Assembly (NCBI GenBank): GCA_025060475.1
Contig: JANXBZ010000010.1
Location: forward strand, 1 to 64,000
DNA length: 64,000 bases
Direction: 5' to 3'
Source: Dictyoglomus sp.
Lineage (GTDB): Bacteria; Dictyoglomota; Dictyoglomia; Dictyoglomales; Dictyoglomaceae
The notes below the pieces were generated by a model. That model made no database searches, was not told the DNA's origin, and saw only the letters and a program-made list of their open reading frames with translations. Below, piece after piece: positions 44,801-53,247 of the stretch (positions are counted from its first letter, which is position 1; each line of letters begins with the position of its first letter). A program made the position numbers and the translations under genes.

Positions 44801-45303
44801 TAAAATTTTACAATTTCTTCTAAAGACAACCTTGGTCTTGGTTCTGGCTCTTCCGCTGGATATCCCAAGGTCATAAGCTCAACAATTACCGCTTCTTTCG
44901 GAAGTCCTAAAACTTCCTTTGCTTTTTCTTGATCAAAGGATCCTATCCAGCAGGTTCCAAGCCCTTCTTCCACTGCTTGAAGATGGATATGGGTTAATGC
45001 AATACTGACATCCACAATATGAGCAGGAATACCACATCTCATTATCCTACTTGTATCTAAAACATAGCCTGCAATTATAACTGGAGCGGAAAGCATAAAA
45101 GGTTGATGGGGTGCACAAGCATTTACTAATTTTTCTATCATTTCCTTACTTGTTACAACTGCAAACCTGCAGGGTTGTCTATTAGCAGCAGAAGGAGCCA
45201 ATCTTGCAGCTTCAAGAATTTTTAACAATTTTTCTTTTTCCACTTCCTTTGGAAGATACTTTCTTATAGCCCTTCTTTTTTGAATAGCAGTAAAAACATC
45301 CAT
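44797..45303 (-). CDS. Nitroreductase family flavoprotein
   Basis: A 168-residue FMN oxidoreductase with RRAIRKY, RLAPSAANRQPCRFAVV and EEGLGTCWIGSFDQEKAKEVL; the last block is the family C-terminal signature. It is distinct from the nitroreductase at 32.0-32.6 kb. It starts 1 base before the htpX stop region on the same strand, so it belongs to the downstream end of the lemA-htpX run. Substrate unknown. Confidence 0.86.
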   Translation of the reverse strand: MDVFTAIQKRRAIRKYLPKEVEKEKLLKILEAARLAPSAANRQPCRFAVVTSKEMIEKLVNACAPHQPFMLSAPVIIAGYVLDTSRIMRCGIPAHIVDVSIALTHIHLQAVEEGLGTCWIGSFDQEKAKEVLGLPKEAVIVELMTLGYPAEEPEPRPRLSLEEIVKFY

Positions 45304-45304
45304 C

Positions 45305-46243
45305 TTATCTTCCCTCCTTCTCTAAAAGCTTCCATCTATCTCCCATCATTCTTAATCTTCTTATCCTTTCTTCCACTGGAGGATGGGTTGATAAAAGATT
45401 TTCTCCCCAAGATTTATCCAAGGGATTTACTATATACAAAGGTGCAGTCATTGAATTTGCTCTTTTTACTGGTAAAGGATCCTTTGCTATCTTCTCAAGA
45501 GCAGATGCCAATCCTTCTGGATATCGAGTAAGCATTGCAGAACCAGCATCTGCCATATATTCTCTTTGACGAGAAAGAGCAAATCTTAAAAGGGTTGCTA
45601 AAATTGGCGATAAAATTGCAATTAATAAGGCTATCAAACCGATAATATCCCCACTTTTTCTATCCTTTTTATCTCTTTTTCCACCCCAATATAAGGATCT
45701 TTTTAGAGCATCTCCTAAAATTACTATCATTCCTACCATAACAGCAGAGATAGTCTGAAGCCTTACGTCATAATGTTTAATATGAGAAATCTCATGGGCA
45801 ATTACCCCTTCCAATTCTAATCTGTCTAATTTTTCTAAAAGTCCTGTGGTTACTGCAATGGCACTATTTTGAGGATCTCTTCCTGTAGCAAAAGCATTGG
45901 GAGAAGGATCATCAATTACATAAATTTTGGGTACAGGAATCCCTCCTGCAATACTTAGCCCCTCTACAACATTTATTAAGTAAGGGTATTCTTCCTTTGT
46001 AGGCTCACGAGCACCACTAATATTAAGAATTATCTTGTCACTATTATAATAAGCATAAAAATTAGTAAAAAAAACTGCTAAAAAGGCAATAGGCACAGAA
46101 ATCCAACCAAATTCAAACCAATAACCTATAGCATACACTACAATAAATAAAAGTAATGAAATTGAAAAAACAATTAGCCATGTTTTTTTCTTATTAGAAT
46201 CAATTGCATCATAGAAGGTTAAAGGTTTGAGAGATTTTTTCAT
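45305..46243 (-). CDS. htpX: HtpX-like M48 membrane metalloprotease
   Basis: Zinc endopeptidase of the membrane, thought to degrade damaged membrane proteins. The zinc motif is AHEISHIKH with the downstream Glu in REYMADAG. Two N-terminal and two internal membrane segments are evident. Length 312 is typical. It overlaps lemA by 4 bases, a widely conserved pairing. Confidence 0.93.
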   Translation of the reverse strand: MKKSLKPLTFYDAIDSNKKKTWLIVFSISLLLFIVVYAIGYWFEFGWISVPIAFLAVFFTNFYAYYNSDKIILNISGAREPTKEEYPYLINVVEGLSIAGGIPVPKIYVIDDPSPNAFATGRDPQNSAIAVTTGLLEKLDRLELEGVIAHEISHIKHYDVRLQTISAVMVGMIVILGDALKRSLYWGGKRDKKDRKSGDIIGLIALLIAILSPILATLLRFALSRQREYMADAGSAMLTRYPEGLASALEKIAKDPLPVKRANSMTAPLYIVNPLDKSWGENLLSTHPPVEERIRRLRMMGDRWKLLEKEGR

Positions 46244-46794
46244 CCTGTAAAGCTTACTCTTACAGGTTCTCTTTCTACTGCTTCCTTCACTTCAAAGTAT
46301 TCCTTAGGTTTAAAATTAAACATATTAGCAACTATATTATTGGGAAATACTTCTAAAGCTTGATTATAGATCATTACTGAATCGTTATAGAATTGTCTTG
46401 CATAAGCAATTTTTGATTCTGTTCCTGAAAGCTCTTCCTGAAGCATAAGAAAGTTTTGATTTGCTTTTAATTCCGGATAATTCTCTGCAATAGCAAAAAG
46501 GGTTTTTAAAGCTCCTGTAAGACCCTCATTAGCCTCTGCAGCTTCTCCTGGAGTTTTTGCTCCTAACATTTGAGCTCTATATTGAGCAATCTTATCAAAA
46601 AGCTCCTTCTCATGACTTGCATAGCCTTTAACAGTCTCCACCAAATTGGGAATTAGATCATACCTTCTTTTTAATTGCACATCTATTTGTGCCCAAGCGT
46701 TTTCTACCCTATTTCTTAAAACTATAAGACGATTATAAATAGATATAAAAAGGATTAAAAGAAAACCTATTATACCTAATATTATCCATCCCAT
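46240..46794 (-). CDS. lemA: LemA family protein
   Basis: A 184-residue protein with one N-terminal membrane anchor and an extended helical, periplasm- or cell-surface-facing body. NRLIVLRNRVENAWAQIDVQLKRRYDLIPNLVETVKGYA is in the family (too long to quote as a single motif here; key residues are W-QIDVQLKRR and DLIPNLV). The C terminus has FNFKPKEYFE. Function is not established. Stop/start overlap with htpX indicates coupling. Confidence 0.9.
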   Translation of the reverse strand: MGWIILGIIGFLLILFISIYNRLIVLRNRVENAWAQIDVQLKRRYDLIPNLVETVKGYASHEKELFDKIAQYRAQMLGAKTPGEAAEANEGLTGALKTLFAIAENYPELKANQNFLMLQEELSGTESKIAYARQFYNDSVMIYNQALEVFPNNIVANMFNFKPKEYFEVKEAVEREPVRVSFTG

Positions 46795-46827
46795 TTTTTT
46801 CCTCCTAAAAGTTTTAGATTGATTATA

Positions 46828-48075
46828 TCATAAAACTTCCCAACTTTTCAGATATCGTTCCTGCTCTTCGGTCAGTGAATCCCAAGATATTCCCATACTT
46901 CTTAGCTTTCTTTCTGCTACTTCTCTCTCAATCTCTTTAGGCACATCCAAAACAGATTTTTGAAGATTTCTACCCTCCTTACTAAGCCAAAGCATAACTA
47001 AATATTGAACTGAGAAAGATAAATCCATAATTTCCACAGGATGCCCATCCCCTCCTGCAAGATTTAGAAGTCTTCCTTCTGCAATTACATATATTTTTCT
47101 TCCATTGGGAAGAAGGTATTCTGTTATATTTTCTCTAACTTCTCTTTTATCCTTTGCAATCTTTTCCAATCCCCTCATATCTATTTCTACGTTGAAATGT
47201 CCTGCATTTCCTAAAATTGCCCCATCTTTCATAGAAAGAAAATGTTCCTCTCTTATTACCTTACAATTTCCTGTAGCAGTAATAAAAACATCTCCTAATT
47301 TGACTGCAGAATCCATAGGCATAACTTCAAAACCTTCCATGATTGCTTCTAAAGCCTTTATAGGATCCACCTCTGTAATAATAACCCTTGCTTTCATCCC
47401 TTGAAGTTTTTGAGCCAAGCCCCTTCCTACCCAACCAAAGCCTGAGATTACAAAAACCTTTCCTGCCACTAAAAGATTTGTATTCCTCATAAAGGATGCT
47501 AATGCTGATTCTCCTGTTCCATATCTATTATCAAATAAAAATTTCACTTTTGCGTTATTTACTGCGATAACAGGAAAGGGAAGACCTTTATCTTCTAACA
47601 ATGCTTTAGCTCTTATAACTCCTGTAGTAGTTTCCTCTCCAACTCCTAATAATTTTTCTTTTAATTGAGAAAATTCTTTTAAAAGAGTCGTGGTAAGATC
47701 AAAACCGTCATCTATTAAAAGATCAGGATTAAATCTTAAAACCTCTCTAAGATTTTCTTTGTATTCCTCTTCTGTTTCTCCTCTCCACGCAAATACTTCT
47801 ACACCTTTTTTTACCAAACTTGCTACTACATCATCCTGAGTAGATAAAGGGTTACTTCCACAGCAAACTACCTCTGCTCCGCTGTTTTTAAGGGCTAATG
47901 CTAAACAAGCAGTTTTTGCTTCTAAATGAATACACATTCCAATAGTTTTACCCAAAAAAGGTTTTGTATCTTTGTATTCTTTTTCTAAAGAATTTAAAAC
48001 AGGCATATGAAGTTTTGCCCAATAAATCTTTCTTTCACCACTTTCCCATAAATTAGGATTCTTTATTTTACTCAT
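46828..48075 (-). CDS. ahcY: Adenosylhomocysteinase
   Basis: NAD-dependent hydrolase that splits S-adenosylhomocysteine to adenosine and homocysteine, clearing the methylation by-product. The NAD loop is GFGWVGRGLAQKL, substrate-binding DDGFDLT and EETTTGV are present, and the C-terminal LDVPKEIEREVAERKL is typical. At 415 residues it is the short form. It is 28 bases after the HTH gene in the reverse gyrase run. Confidence 0.94.
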   Translation of the reverse strand: MSKIKNPNLWESGERKIYWAKLHMPVLNSLEKEYKDTKPFLGKTIGMCIHLEAKTACLALALKNSGAEVVCCGSNPLSTQDDVVASLVKKGVEVFAWRGETEEEYKENLREVLRFNPDLLIDDGFDLTTTLLKEFSQLKEKLLGVGEETTTGVIRAKALLEDKGLPFPVIAVNNAKVKFLFDNRYGTGESALASFMRNTNLLVAGKVFVISGFGWVGRGLAQKLQGMKARVIITEVDPIKALEAIMEGFEVMPMDSAVKLGDVFITATGNCKVIREEHFLSMKDGAILGNAGHFNVEIDMRGLEKIAKDKREVRENITEYLLPNGRKIYVIAEGRLLNLAGGDGHPVEIMDLSFSVQYLVMLWLSKEGRNLQKSVLDVPKEIEREVAERKLRSMGISWDSLTEEQERYLKSWEVL

Positions 48076-48103
48076 CTTTTTAACCTCAAATTTAAAGAAA
48101 TAT

Positions 48104-48514
48104 TTATAATTTTTTTATAATCTCATCTAATTTTTCCCTAAGCTCTAAAAGCTCTCTTTTTAAAGCTTCTCTTTTCGAAACCTCGAAAATTAGTAAATCT
48201 ATATTAATTTCTCCTGACTTTAATTTCTCAAAAGTTTCATTAACTAATTTACCAGCTTTAGACGCTCCTTTAATATGTTCTCTTATTGTAGCTTCTGTTC
48301 TACCAAGTTCCTCCGCTATTTCAGAAATAGTCATTCCAGCCTTTGATCTTGCAAGAGCACCTGCTGCTACAGCAAGACTATCTACCCATGTTAATCTCTC
48401 AGTAGAATTCCTTACTTCTTCCATTACCTCTTCTCTAAAAAGAGTTGCAACTAAAAGAGAAATTTCAAGTTTATGAATTTCTTCTCTACTTATAGGATTA
48501 AAACTAAGTTGCAT
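48104..48514 (-). CDS. HTH protein associated with a KaiC-like ATPase
   Basis: A 136-residue protein. A helix-turn-helix reads MTISEIAEELGRTEATIREH (about residues 60-80), preceded by a helical VDSLAVAAGALARSKAG segment and followed by a long coiled C-terminal helix (ALKRELLELREKLDEIIKKL). It starts 3 bases after the KaiC-like gene, so the two should be co-expressed. I recall similar small regulators annotated as KaiC-associated in archaea and thermophilic bacteria, but their DNA targets are unknown. Confidence 0.75.
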   Translation of the reverse strand: MQLSFNPISREEIHKLEISLLVATLFREEVMEEVRNSTERLTWVDSLAVAAGALARSKAGMTISEIAEELGRTEATIREHIKGASKAGKLVNETFEKLKSGEINIDLLIFEVSKREALKRELLELREKLDEIIKKL

Positions 48515-48517
48515 TTC

Positions 48518-49243
48518 TTATCCCCCTTCCTTTAAGTCATTAATATGGACTACTATTCCCTTGTTAGTAATATCAAATGGATGTCTCTTCATAGAATGAG
48601 AAGTTCCTCTCATCTTCCAAACCACAAGACTTCTCTTTAAAATTCCATCCATCTCATCTAAATCAAGCCTTATTATTCCGTCAACACCATGCTCCACACC
48701 AGGTCCTCCAAATCCTTTCTCTGTAACTGATACTTGACTTACAAATAAAGAAGTACATCCAAGCCCAGCTAATACCTTTTTAAGTTGAAAAATAACACTT
48801 CTTGCTACAAAAGGTTTTGAAATATAAAGGGATGTAACTGAGTCAATAACAACTCTCTTTATTTGATTTTCTTTAATAGCTCTTCTTAGAATATCTGCCA
48901 ACTCTCTGTCATCGGTTATATCTTTTACAATGTATCCCTCATGTTCTACACTACTTCCTATCCCTCCTGTAAAAGCATCTATAATTACAAAATTTCCATT
49001 CTTTTCATAAGAAGAAATATCCCATCCAAATTGTTCCATATTTTTCCTAATCTGAACTGGGTGTTCCTCGAGAGCGACATAAGCTCCATTTTCTCCTATA
49101 AGAAGACCATTCCATAAAAACTGCTGACAAAATATTGTTTTTCCTGTTCCTGGACCTCCAGAAAGAAGAACTATATTTCTCTCAGGAATTCCACCATGAA
49201 GAATTTCATCCATTCCGGGAATACCAGTTTTAACCTTTTTCAT
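48518..49243 (-). CDS. KaiC-like RecA-superfamily ATPase
   Basis: Single KaiC domain of 241 residues. Walker A is [15 protein letters not shown], Walker B-like [10 protein letters not shown], and [17 protein letters not shown] is the family start. Only one domain is present, unlike the two-domain clock protein KaiC. There is no KaiA or KaiB nearby. Single-domain KaiC-like proteins occur widely in archaea as regulators or motility factors. Here it sits between reverse gyrase and a small HTH protein. Confidence 0.9.
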   Translation of the reverse strand: MKKVKTGIPGMDEILHGGIPERNIVLLSGGPGTGKTIFCQQFLWNGLLIGENGAYVALEEHPVQIRKNMEQFGWDISSYEKNGNFVIIDAFTGGIGSSVEHEGYIVKDITDDRELADILRRAIKENQIKRVVIDSVTSLYISKPFVARSVIFQLKKVLAGLGCTSLFVSQVSVTEKGFGGPGVEHGVDGIIRLDLDEMDGILKRSLVVWKMRGTSHSMKRHPFDITNKGIVVHINDLKEGG

Positions 49244-49266
49244 AATTTTATCCCCCCTCTTTTAAA

Positions 49267-52200
49267 TTAACTACTCATCAAATCCTGAAGTTCTTGGTAT
49301 AAAGTTCTTAAGACTTCTTGATGATCTCTTTCTCCATTTTCTACTATTTCCATAAGATGTTCTAATTCTCTTGTAGTTTCTTCTACTATGTAATCTTTAT
49401 ATTTTTGTTTTAGGAAATTATAGACCTTTTTTCCAAGGGGAGTTGCTCTTAACCTTTTATAAGAATCCTCAATAATATAACCTCTCTTAAATAGAATTTC
49501 AATAATTCTTGCATATGTTGAAGGTCTTCCAATTTCTTTTTTTCTCATTTCTTCTATAATAGTAGCTTGAGTAAATAAAGGAACCGTATGTTTTTTATAA
49601 ATTTTTTTGTCAGTTATTTTGTATATTGCATCTTTAAAGGGAGAATATAGAGATAAAGGACTAAAAGAAAGCCACCCTTCCTCTTTAACAGAAATAGGTA
49701 TATCTACTTCTATTTCTCTATTGTTAATCTTCATAACTACTTTTTGTTTTGTTACAATAGGATTCCTCATTTGGCTTACCATAAATCTATTAAATATGAG
49801 AGAATAAATCTTTAAATGTTTGTTAGTAATTTCTTGGGCTATTCTCTCACTAACAAAATCACTAAGTTCCTTAGAATCTATAGGTTTTACTGGCCTTATA
49901 GCTTCATGAGCCCCCTCCTCCCCCCATCCCCTACCAACGAAAAGTTCTTTTTTACCTAATTTGTCAAGATAAGTTTTTGCTACATTCTGTCCTGTTAATG
50001 AGATCCTTGTAGAATCTGTTCGATGATAAGTTATAAGTCCATGTTCAAAGAGAAATTGTAAAATTTCCATAGTTTCCTGAACCCCAATACCAAATCTACG
50101 AGAAGCTTCAGACAATATGGATGAAGTATTAAAAGGAGGAAGAGAAGTTAATTCTTCATCACTATAACCTAAAATCTTTATATATACAGAATTATCTTCT
50201 ATTTCTCCTTCTACCTCTAAATTATAACCATTTTCAAATTTCAGATTAGTAAAAATCTTTTCACTTTTTAGATACTCTTTCTCTCTTTCAACAATCCATC
50301 CTAAAACAGTACTTTGAACTCTTCCTGCAGAAAGATTTATGGATCTAAAATTCTTCTGCAATTTCAAACTTAATTCAAACCCAACCCACCTATCTTCAAT
50401 CCTTCTTACAATTTGAGATTTTACAAGATTCTCTGAAATATATCTTTTGTTTTTCTTAGCATACTCAAAACCATGTCTTGTTATTTCGTGCATCTCTATT
50501 CTCCTTACATTATTGTTTACAGGAAGAACATATTGAAATACATCCCATGAGATCTTTTCTCCTTCTACATCAGGATCTGTAGCAATTAAAACCTCATCAA
50601 CTTCCAAAGCAATCTCTCGGAGTTTTTTTAATATCTCCTTCTTATCATCTATTTCCTTTGACTCACATTTTGGACAATTTTCATAATTCTCAGTGAATTG
50701 ATGTCCACATTTTTCACATCTTTTTATAGAGTTATATACAGGAATAAAATTACCGTTATTAATTTCTACTCCATGAACTCCATTTCTAGTTTCCAAATCA
50801 TACACATGTCCCTTAGTAGCAGTTATAAGCAATATTCCCTCAGAAGTAATTGATTCATGAACTAAAAGTTTTCCATATCTTCTAGTAGATGCCTTTTCTA
50901 AGAATTTTGAGATAGTATCCGCTTTAGTAGGAGATTCTACAATCATTAAAGTAGATTTTGAATCCCTTACTAGATATCCCTGATCTTCTCTTCTGCTATT
51001 TTCTACTTCTACTATAAGAGAATTCCAATTTACTTCATCTTCTTTTAACCAGTCTTCCTCTGTAAGAAACATAAGTCGAGATCTCAAGGATTCAAAAATA
51101 ATGTCATCTTCCTCAAAAAGAATAGAAACTCCCTTTGTTAAATTCGATCCTAAAATTCTTGAAGTCCTACCTGAAGCCTGAATATAAGTATAAACATCAG
51201 GAAAAATTATATTATTATTATGAATCCTAACATTGGAAAAGGACTGCTGGATAATTTCTATCCATTTTTCATCGTTAATGTGATTTTTTGCGATTTCTCT
51301 TAATTTTTCTACTTCAATTTTCGAAATATTACTGAGAAAATATTTCATTTTCTGGTTATTTTCAAAATATTCCTTTAATACTCTTTCTAAAATAAAGCGA
51401 GGAGCCTTCGAAATCTCTAAAGGATACTGAAAAGAAGGAACACCCCAAAAAATAGCGTATTTAATTCTTAGTGGAAGATCTATACCTCTTACAAGCTTTC
51501 CATAGTATGAATATATACCACATAAAATCCTAAGATCTCCCCTTTTAAATCTTTCAAAACTTTCTTCAAAATTTTCCCATGTCTTTCCTATTTCAATACC
51601 CTTCTCCTCTAAAAATTTTGTTATTTCAATTCCGTCCTCTTCTTTTTCCACAAAAAGTATTATTCCCTCTTTTAATGTACTTATTATATTGAAGAGCTTC
51701 TCTTTACTTTTCTCCCTTATCCTTATGTTTGTAATATTTCTTACACTAAAAACAAATCTCCCAATATCAAAACCTAGAAGCTCTCTAAAAAGAAGAGGTT
51801 TTAATCCACGAGGTCTCGCAGTAGCAGAAGATACTATTAAAATTCCATGATTCCTTGTATGATTTTCAATTTCTCTTATTTTCCCTCTTTTTAAATTGTT
51901 AAGGGTATTATTTATTACCTCTTGAGGAATTCCAATCATTTCTAATAAAATATCTATATTTTTAGAGGATTTTAGAACTGCATCCACATCGTCCACAAAC
52001 ACTAAAGAAAAAAACTTTTTTGAAAGCTCTTCTCTCCTTCTTGAAAGAAATTGAGAAGACATGATTAATATATCAAAATTATCCTCGTCAAAATCCTTTT
52101 CAAATTTATCTCTTTCTTCTTTTTTCATCGATGATTGAAAAGAAAGAATCCTAACATTTTCTAATGGTTCTTTTAAAGCCAATTCCCTTAATCTCTCTTT

Positions 52201-52611
52201 TGCCTGATTCACGAGAGAAACAGTAGGAAAAACAAGAGCAACCTTCTTACCTTCTTTTGCAAGCCATAAAGAAGCTATAAGCCCAAAAGTTGTTTTTCCT
52301 ACTCCTGTAGGAGCAATCATAGTAAAACTCTTAGAAAGGAGAAATCTTCTAGCCCAAAATCTCTGATAACCTATTAAGGGTTTGCCAAGTTTTTCTTTAA
52401 AAAATTTCTCGAAATTTTCAAGTTTAGAATAAAAAGAAGAATAATATAAAAAATCTTTTAAAGAATTATTTTCTTCTAAACTTTTGTAAATGTCTTCAGA
52501 ATTTTCATCAGGAAGACAAATATTACAGGGAAGTCCCCTTTCATTTCTATAATCAGTATTTATTCCTCCACAGTTAATACATGAATGATGATACTTTGCT
52601 CCTACAGCCAA
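49267..52611 (-). CDS. rgy: Reverse gyrase
   Basis: Introduces positive supercoils into DNA; found almost only in organisms growing above about 60 degrees C. The N-terminal half is a helicase-like module with a zinc finger (CINCGG with CNIC), Walker A APTGVGKTTFG and VFVDDVDAVL. The C-terminal half is a type IA topoisomerase: MIVESPTKADTISKFLEK, a second zinc finger CEKCGHQF..CPKC, toprim ATDPDVEGEKI, and the catalytic Tyr (about residue 862) in TYHRTDSTR. All 1114 residues are intact. Start is TTG at 52611, 9 bases after GAGGAGG. No promoter was seen between it and hsp20, only a terminator, so read-through may express it. Confidence 0.96.
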   Translation of the reverse strand: MAVGAKYHHSCINCGGINTDYRNERGLPCNICLPDENSEDIYKSLEENNSLKDFLYYSSFYSKLENFEKFFKEKLGKPLIGYQRFWARRFLLSKSFTMIAPTGVGKTTFGLIASLWLAKEGKKVALVFPTVSLVNQAKERLRELALKEPLENVRILSFQSSMKKEERDKFEKDFDEDNFDILIMSSQFLSRRREELSKKFFSLVFVDDVDAVLKSSKNIDILLEMIGIPQEVINNTLNNLKRGKIREIENHTRNHGILIVSSATARPRGLKPLLFRELLGFDIGRFVFSVRNITNIRIREKSKEKLFNIISTLKEGIILFVEKEEDGIEITKFLEEKGIEIGKTWENFEESFERFKRGDLRILCGIYSYYGKLVRGIDLPLRIKYAIFWGVPSFQYPLEISKAPRFILERVLKEYFENNQKMKYFLSNISKIEVEKLREIAKNHINDEKWIEIIQQSFSNVRIHNNNIIFPDVYTYIQASGRTSRILGSNLTKGVSILFEEDDIIFESLRSRLMFLTEEDWLKEDEVNWNSLIVEVENSRREDQGYLVRDSKSTLMIVESPTKADTISKFLEKASTRRYGKLLVHESITSEGILLITATKGHVYDLETRNGVHGVEINNGNFIPVYNSIKRCEKCGHQFTENYENCPKCESKEIDDKKEILKKLREIALEVDEVLIATDPDVEGEKISWDVFQYVLPVNNNVRRIEMHEITRHGFEYAKKNKRYISENLVKSQIVRRIEDRWVGFELSLKLQKNFRSINLSAGRVQSTVLGWIVEREKEYLKSEKIFTNLKFENGYNLEVEGEIEDNSVYIKILGYSDEELTSLPPFNTSSILSEASRRFGIGVQETMEILQFLFEHGLITYHRTDSTRISLTGQNVAKTYLDKLGKKELFVGRGWGEEGAHEAIRPVKPIDSKELSDFVSERIAQEITNKHLKIYSLIFNRFMVSQMRNPIVTKQKVVMKINNREIEVDIPISVKEEGWLSFSPLSLYSPFKDAIYKITDKKIYKKHTVPLFTQATIIEEMRKKEIGRPSTYARIIEILFKRGYIIEDSYKRLRATPLGKKVYNFLKQKYKDYIVEETTRELEHLMEIVENGERDHQEVLRTLYQELQDLMSS

Positions 52612-52631
52612 GATTCCTTTCCTCCTCTAAA

Positions 52632-52657
52632 TAAAAATGGGGGGATTTTCTCCCCCC
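52632..52657 (-). terminator. Terminator between hsp20 and reverse gyrase
   Basis: 7-bp stem of six G-C pairs and one A-T (52639-52645 with 52651-52657), 5-base loop, followed on the minus strand by ATTTTTATTT. It lies in the 54-base gap downstream of hsp20 and upstream of the rgy TTG, so rgy expression from the hsp20 promoter would need read-through. Confidence 0.88.
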
Positions 52658-52665
52658 AAATTTTA

Positions 52666-53124
52666 TTATTTTTCTTCTCTTATCTTTATCTTTATTCCTT
52701 CTACTTTTTCTGGTTTCGCCTTTGGAAGAGTAAGAGTTAAAACTCCATTCTTATATACAGCCTCGGCCTTATCTGGTATTATGGGTTTTGGTAGATCTAT
52801 TCTTCTATATATTCTTCCATATCTTCTTTCTCTTCTATATACATTCTCTCCTTTGATTTCTTCCTCCTCTTTTGTTTCTCCTTGAAGTATTACTTGGTCT
52901 TCGGTTACACTAATATCCACATCTTCTGGCTTAAATCCAGGAAGCTCTGCTTTAAGCACTAAATTTTCTGGAGTTTCGTAAAGATCAATAGCAGGAGTAA
53001 AAGCTGTAGGTCTTTCTTCAAAACGTTCTAAGGAAGTAAATTCAGAGAATAATCTATCGATTTCTCTTTCTAATCTTCTGAGTTCTGCAAAGGGATCCCA
53101 ATATCTTCTTAACATTTTACCCAC
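52666..53124 (-). CDS. hsp20: Small heat-shock protein Hsp20
   Basis: ATP-independent chaperone that holds unfolding proteins in large oligomers. The alpha-crystallin domain covers about residues 45-140, with VLKAELPGFKPEDVDISV, GETKEEEE and the closing ADKAEAVYKNGVLTLTLPK; the C-terminal IxI-type motif is IKIKI. Length 152. AAGGAGG precedes the ATG. A promoter with -10 TATAAT and a tandem AT-rich repeat in the leader lie upstream. Confidence 0.94.
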   Translation of the reverse strand: MGKMLRRYWDPFAELRRLEREIDRLFSEFTSLERFEERPTAFTPAIDLYETPENLVLKAELPGFKPEDVDISVTEDQVILQGETKEEEEIKGENVYRRERRYGRIYRRIDLPKPIIPDKAEAVYKNGVLTLTLPKAKPEKVEGIKIKIREEK

Positions 53125-53134
53125 CTCCTTAACG

Positions 53135-53167
53135 TTTTTTCTATATATATATTTTTTCTATATATAT
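53135..53167 (-). repeat. Tandem direct repeat in the hsp20 leader
   Basis: A 16-base unit (six Ts, a C, then a TA run on the plus strand) occurs at 53135-53150 and again at 53152-53167, separated by one base. It lies between the -10 box and the ribosome site. Whether it forms an RNA structure or is only low-complexity sequence cannot be judged from one copy pair. Confidence 0.6.
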
Positions 53168-53193
53168 TATACCATAACATGTCAAGGGGTCAA
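53166..53193 (-). promoter_or_regulatory. hsp20 promoter
   Basis: Minus strand: -35 TTGACC (53193-53188), 16-bp spacer, perfect -10 TATAAT (53171-53166). A second TTGACA lies eight bases before the -10 at 53185-53180. No CIRCE inverted repeat was found, so HrcA control is not visible. The leader downstream holds the tandem repeat at 53135-53167. Confidence 0.65.
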
Positions 53194-53247
53194 TACTTTT
53201 TATATAATTAAAATTTGTCTGAAAAAGATAGCTAGAGGAGTAAAATC

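Noticed and set aside
53135-53167. RNA thermometer in the hsp20 leader
   Set aside because: The repeat is nearly all A and U and does not pair with the ribosome site; a structure stable at thermophilic temperature is unlikely.
53100-53247. CIRCE element before hsp20
   Set aside because: The TTAGCACTC-type inverted repeat is not present on either strand.
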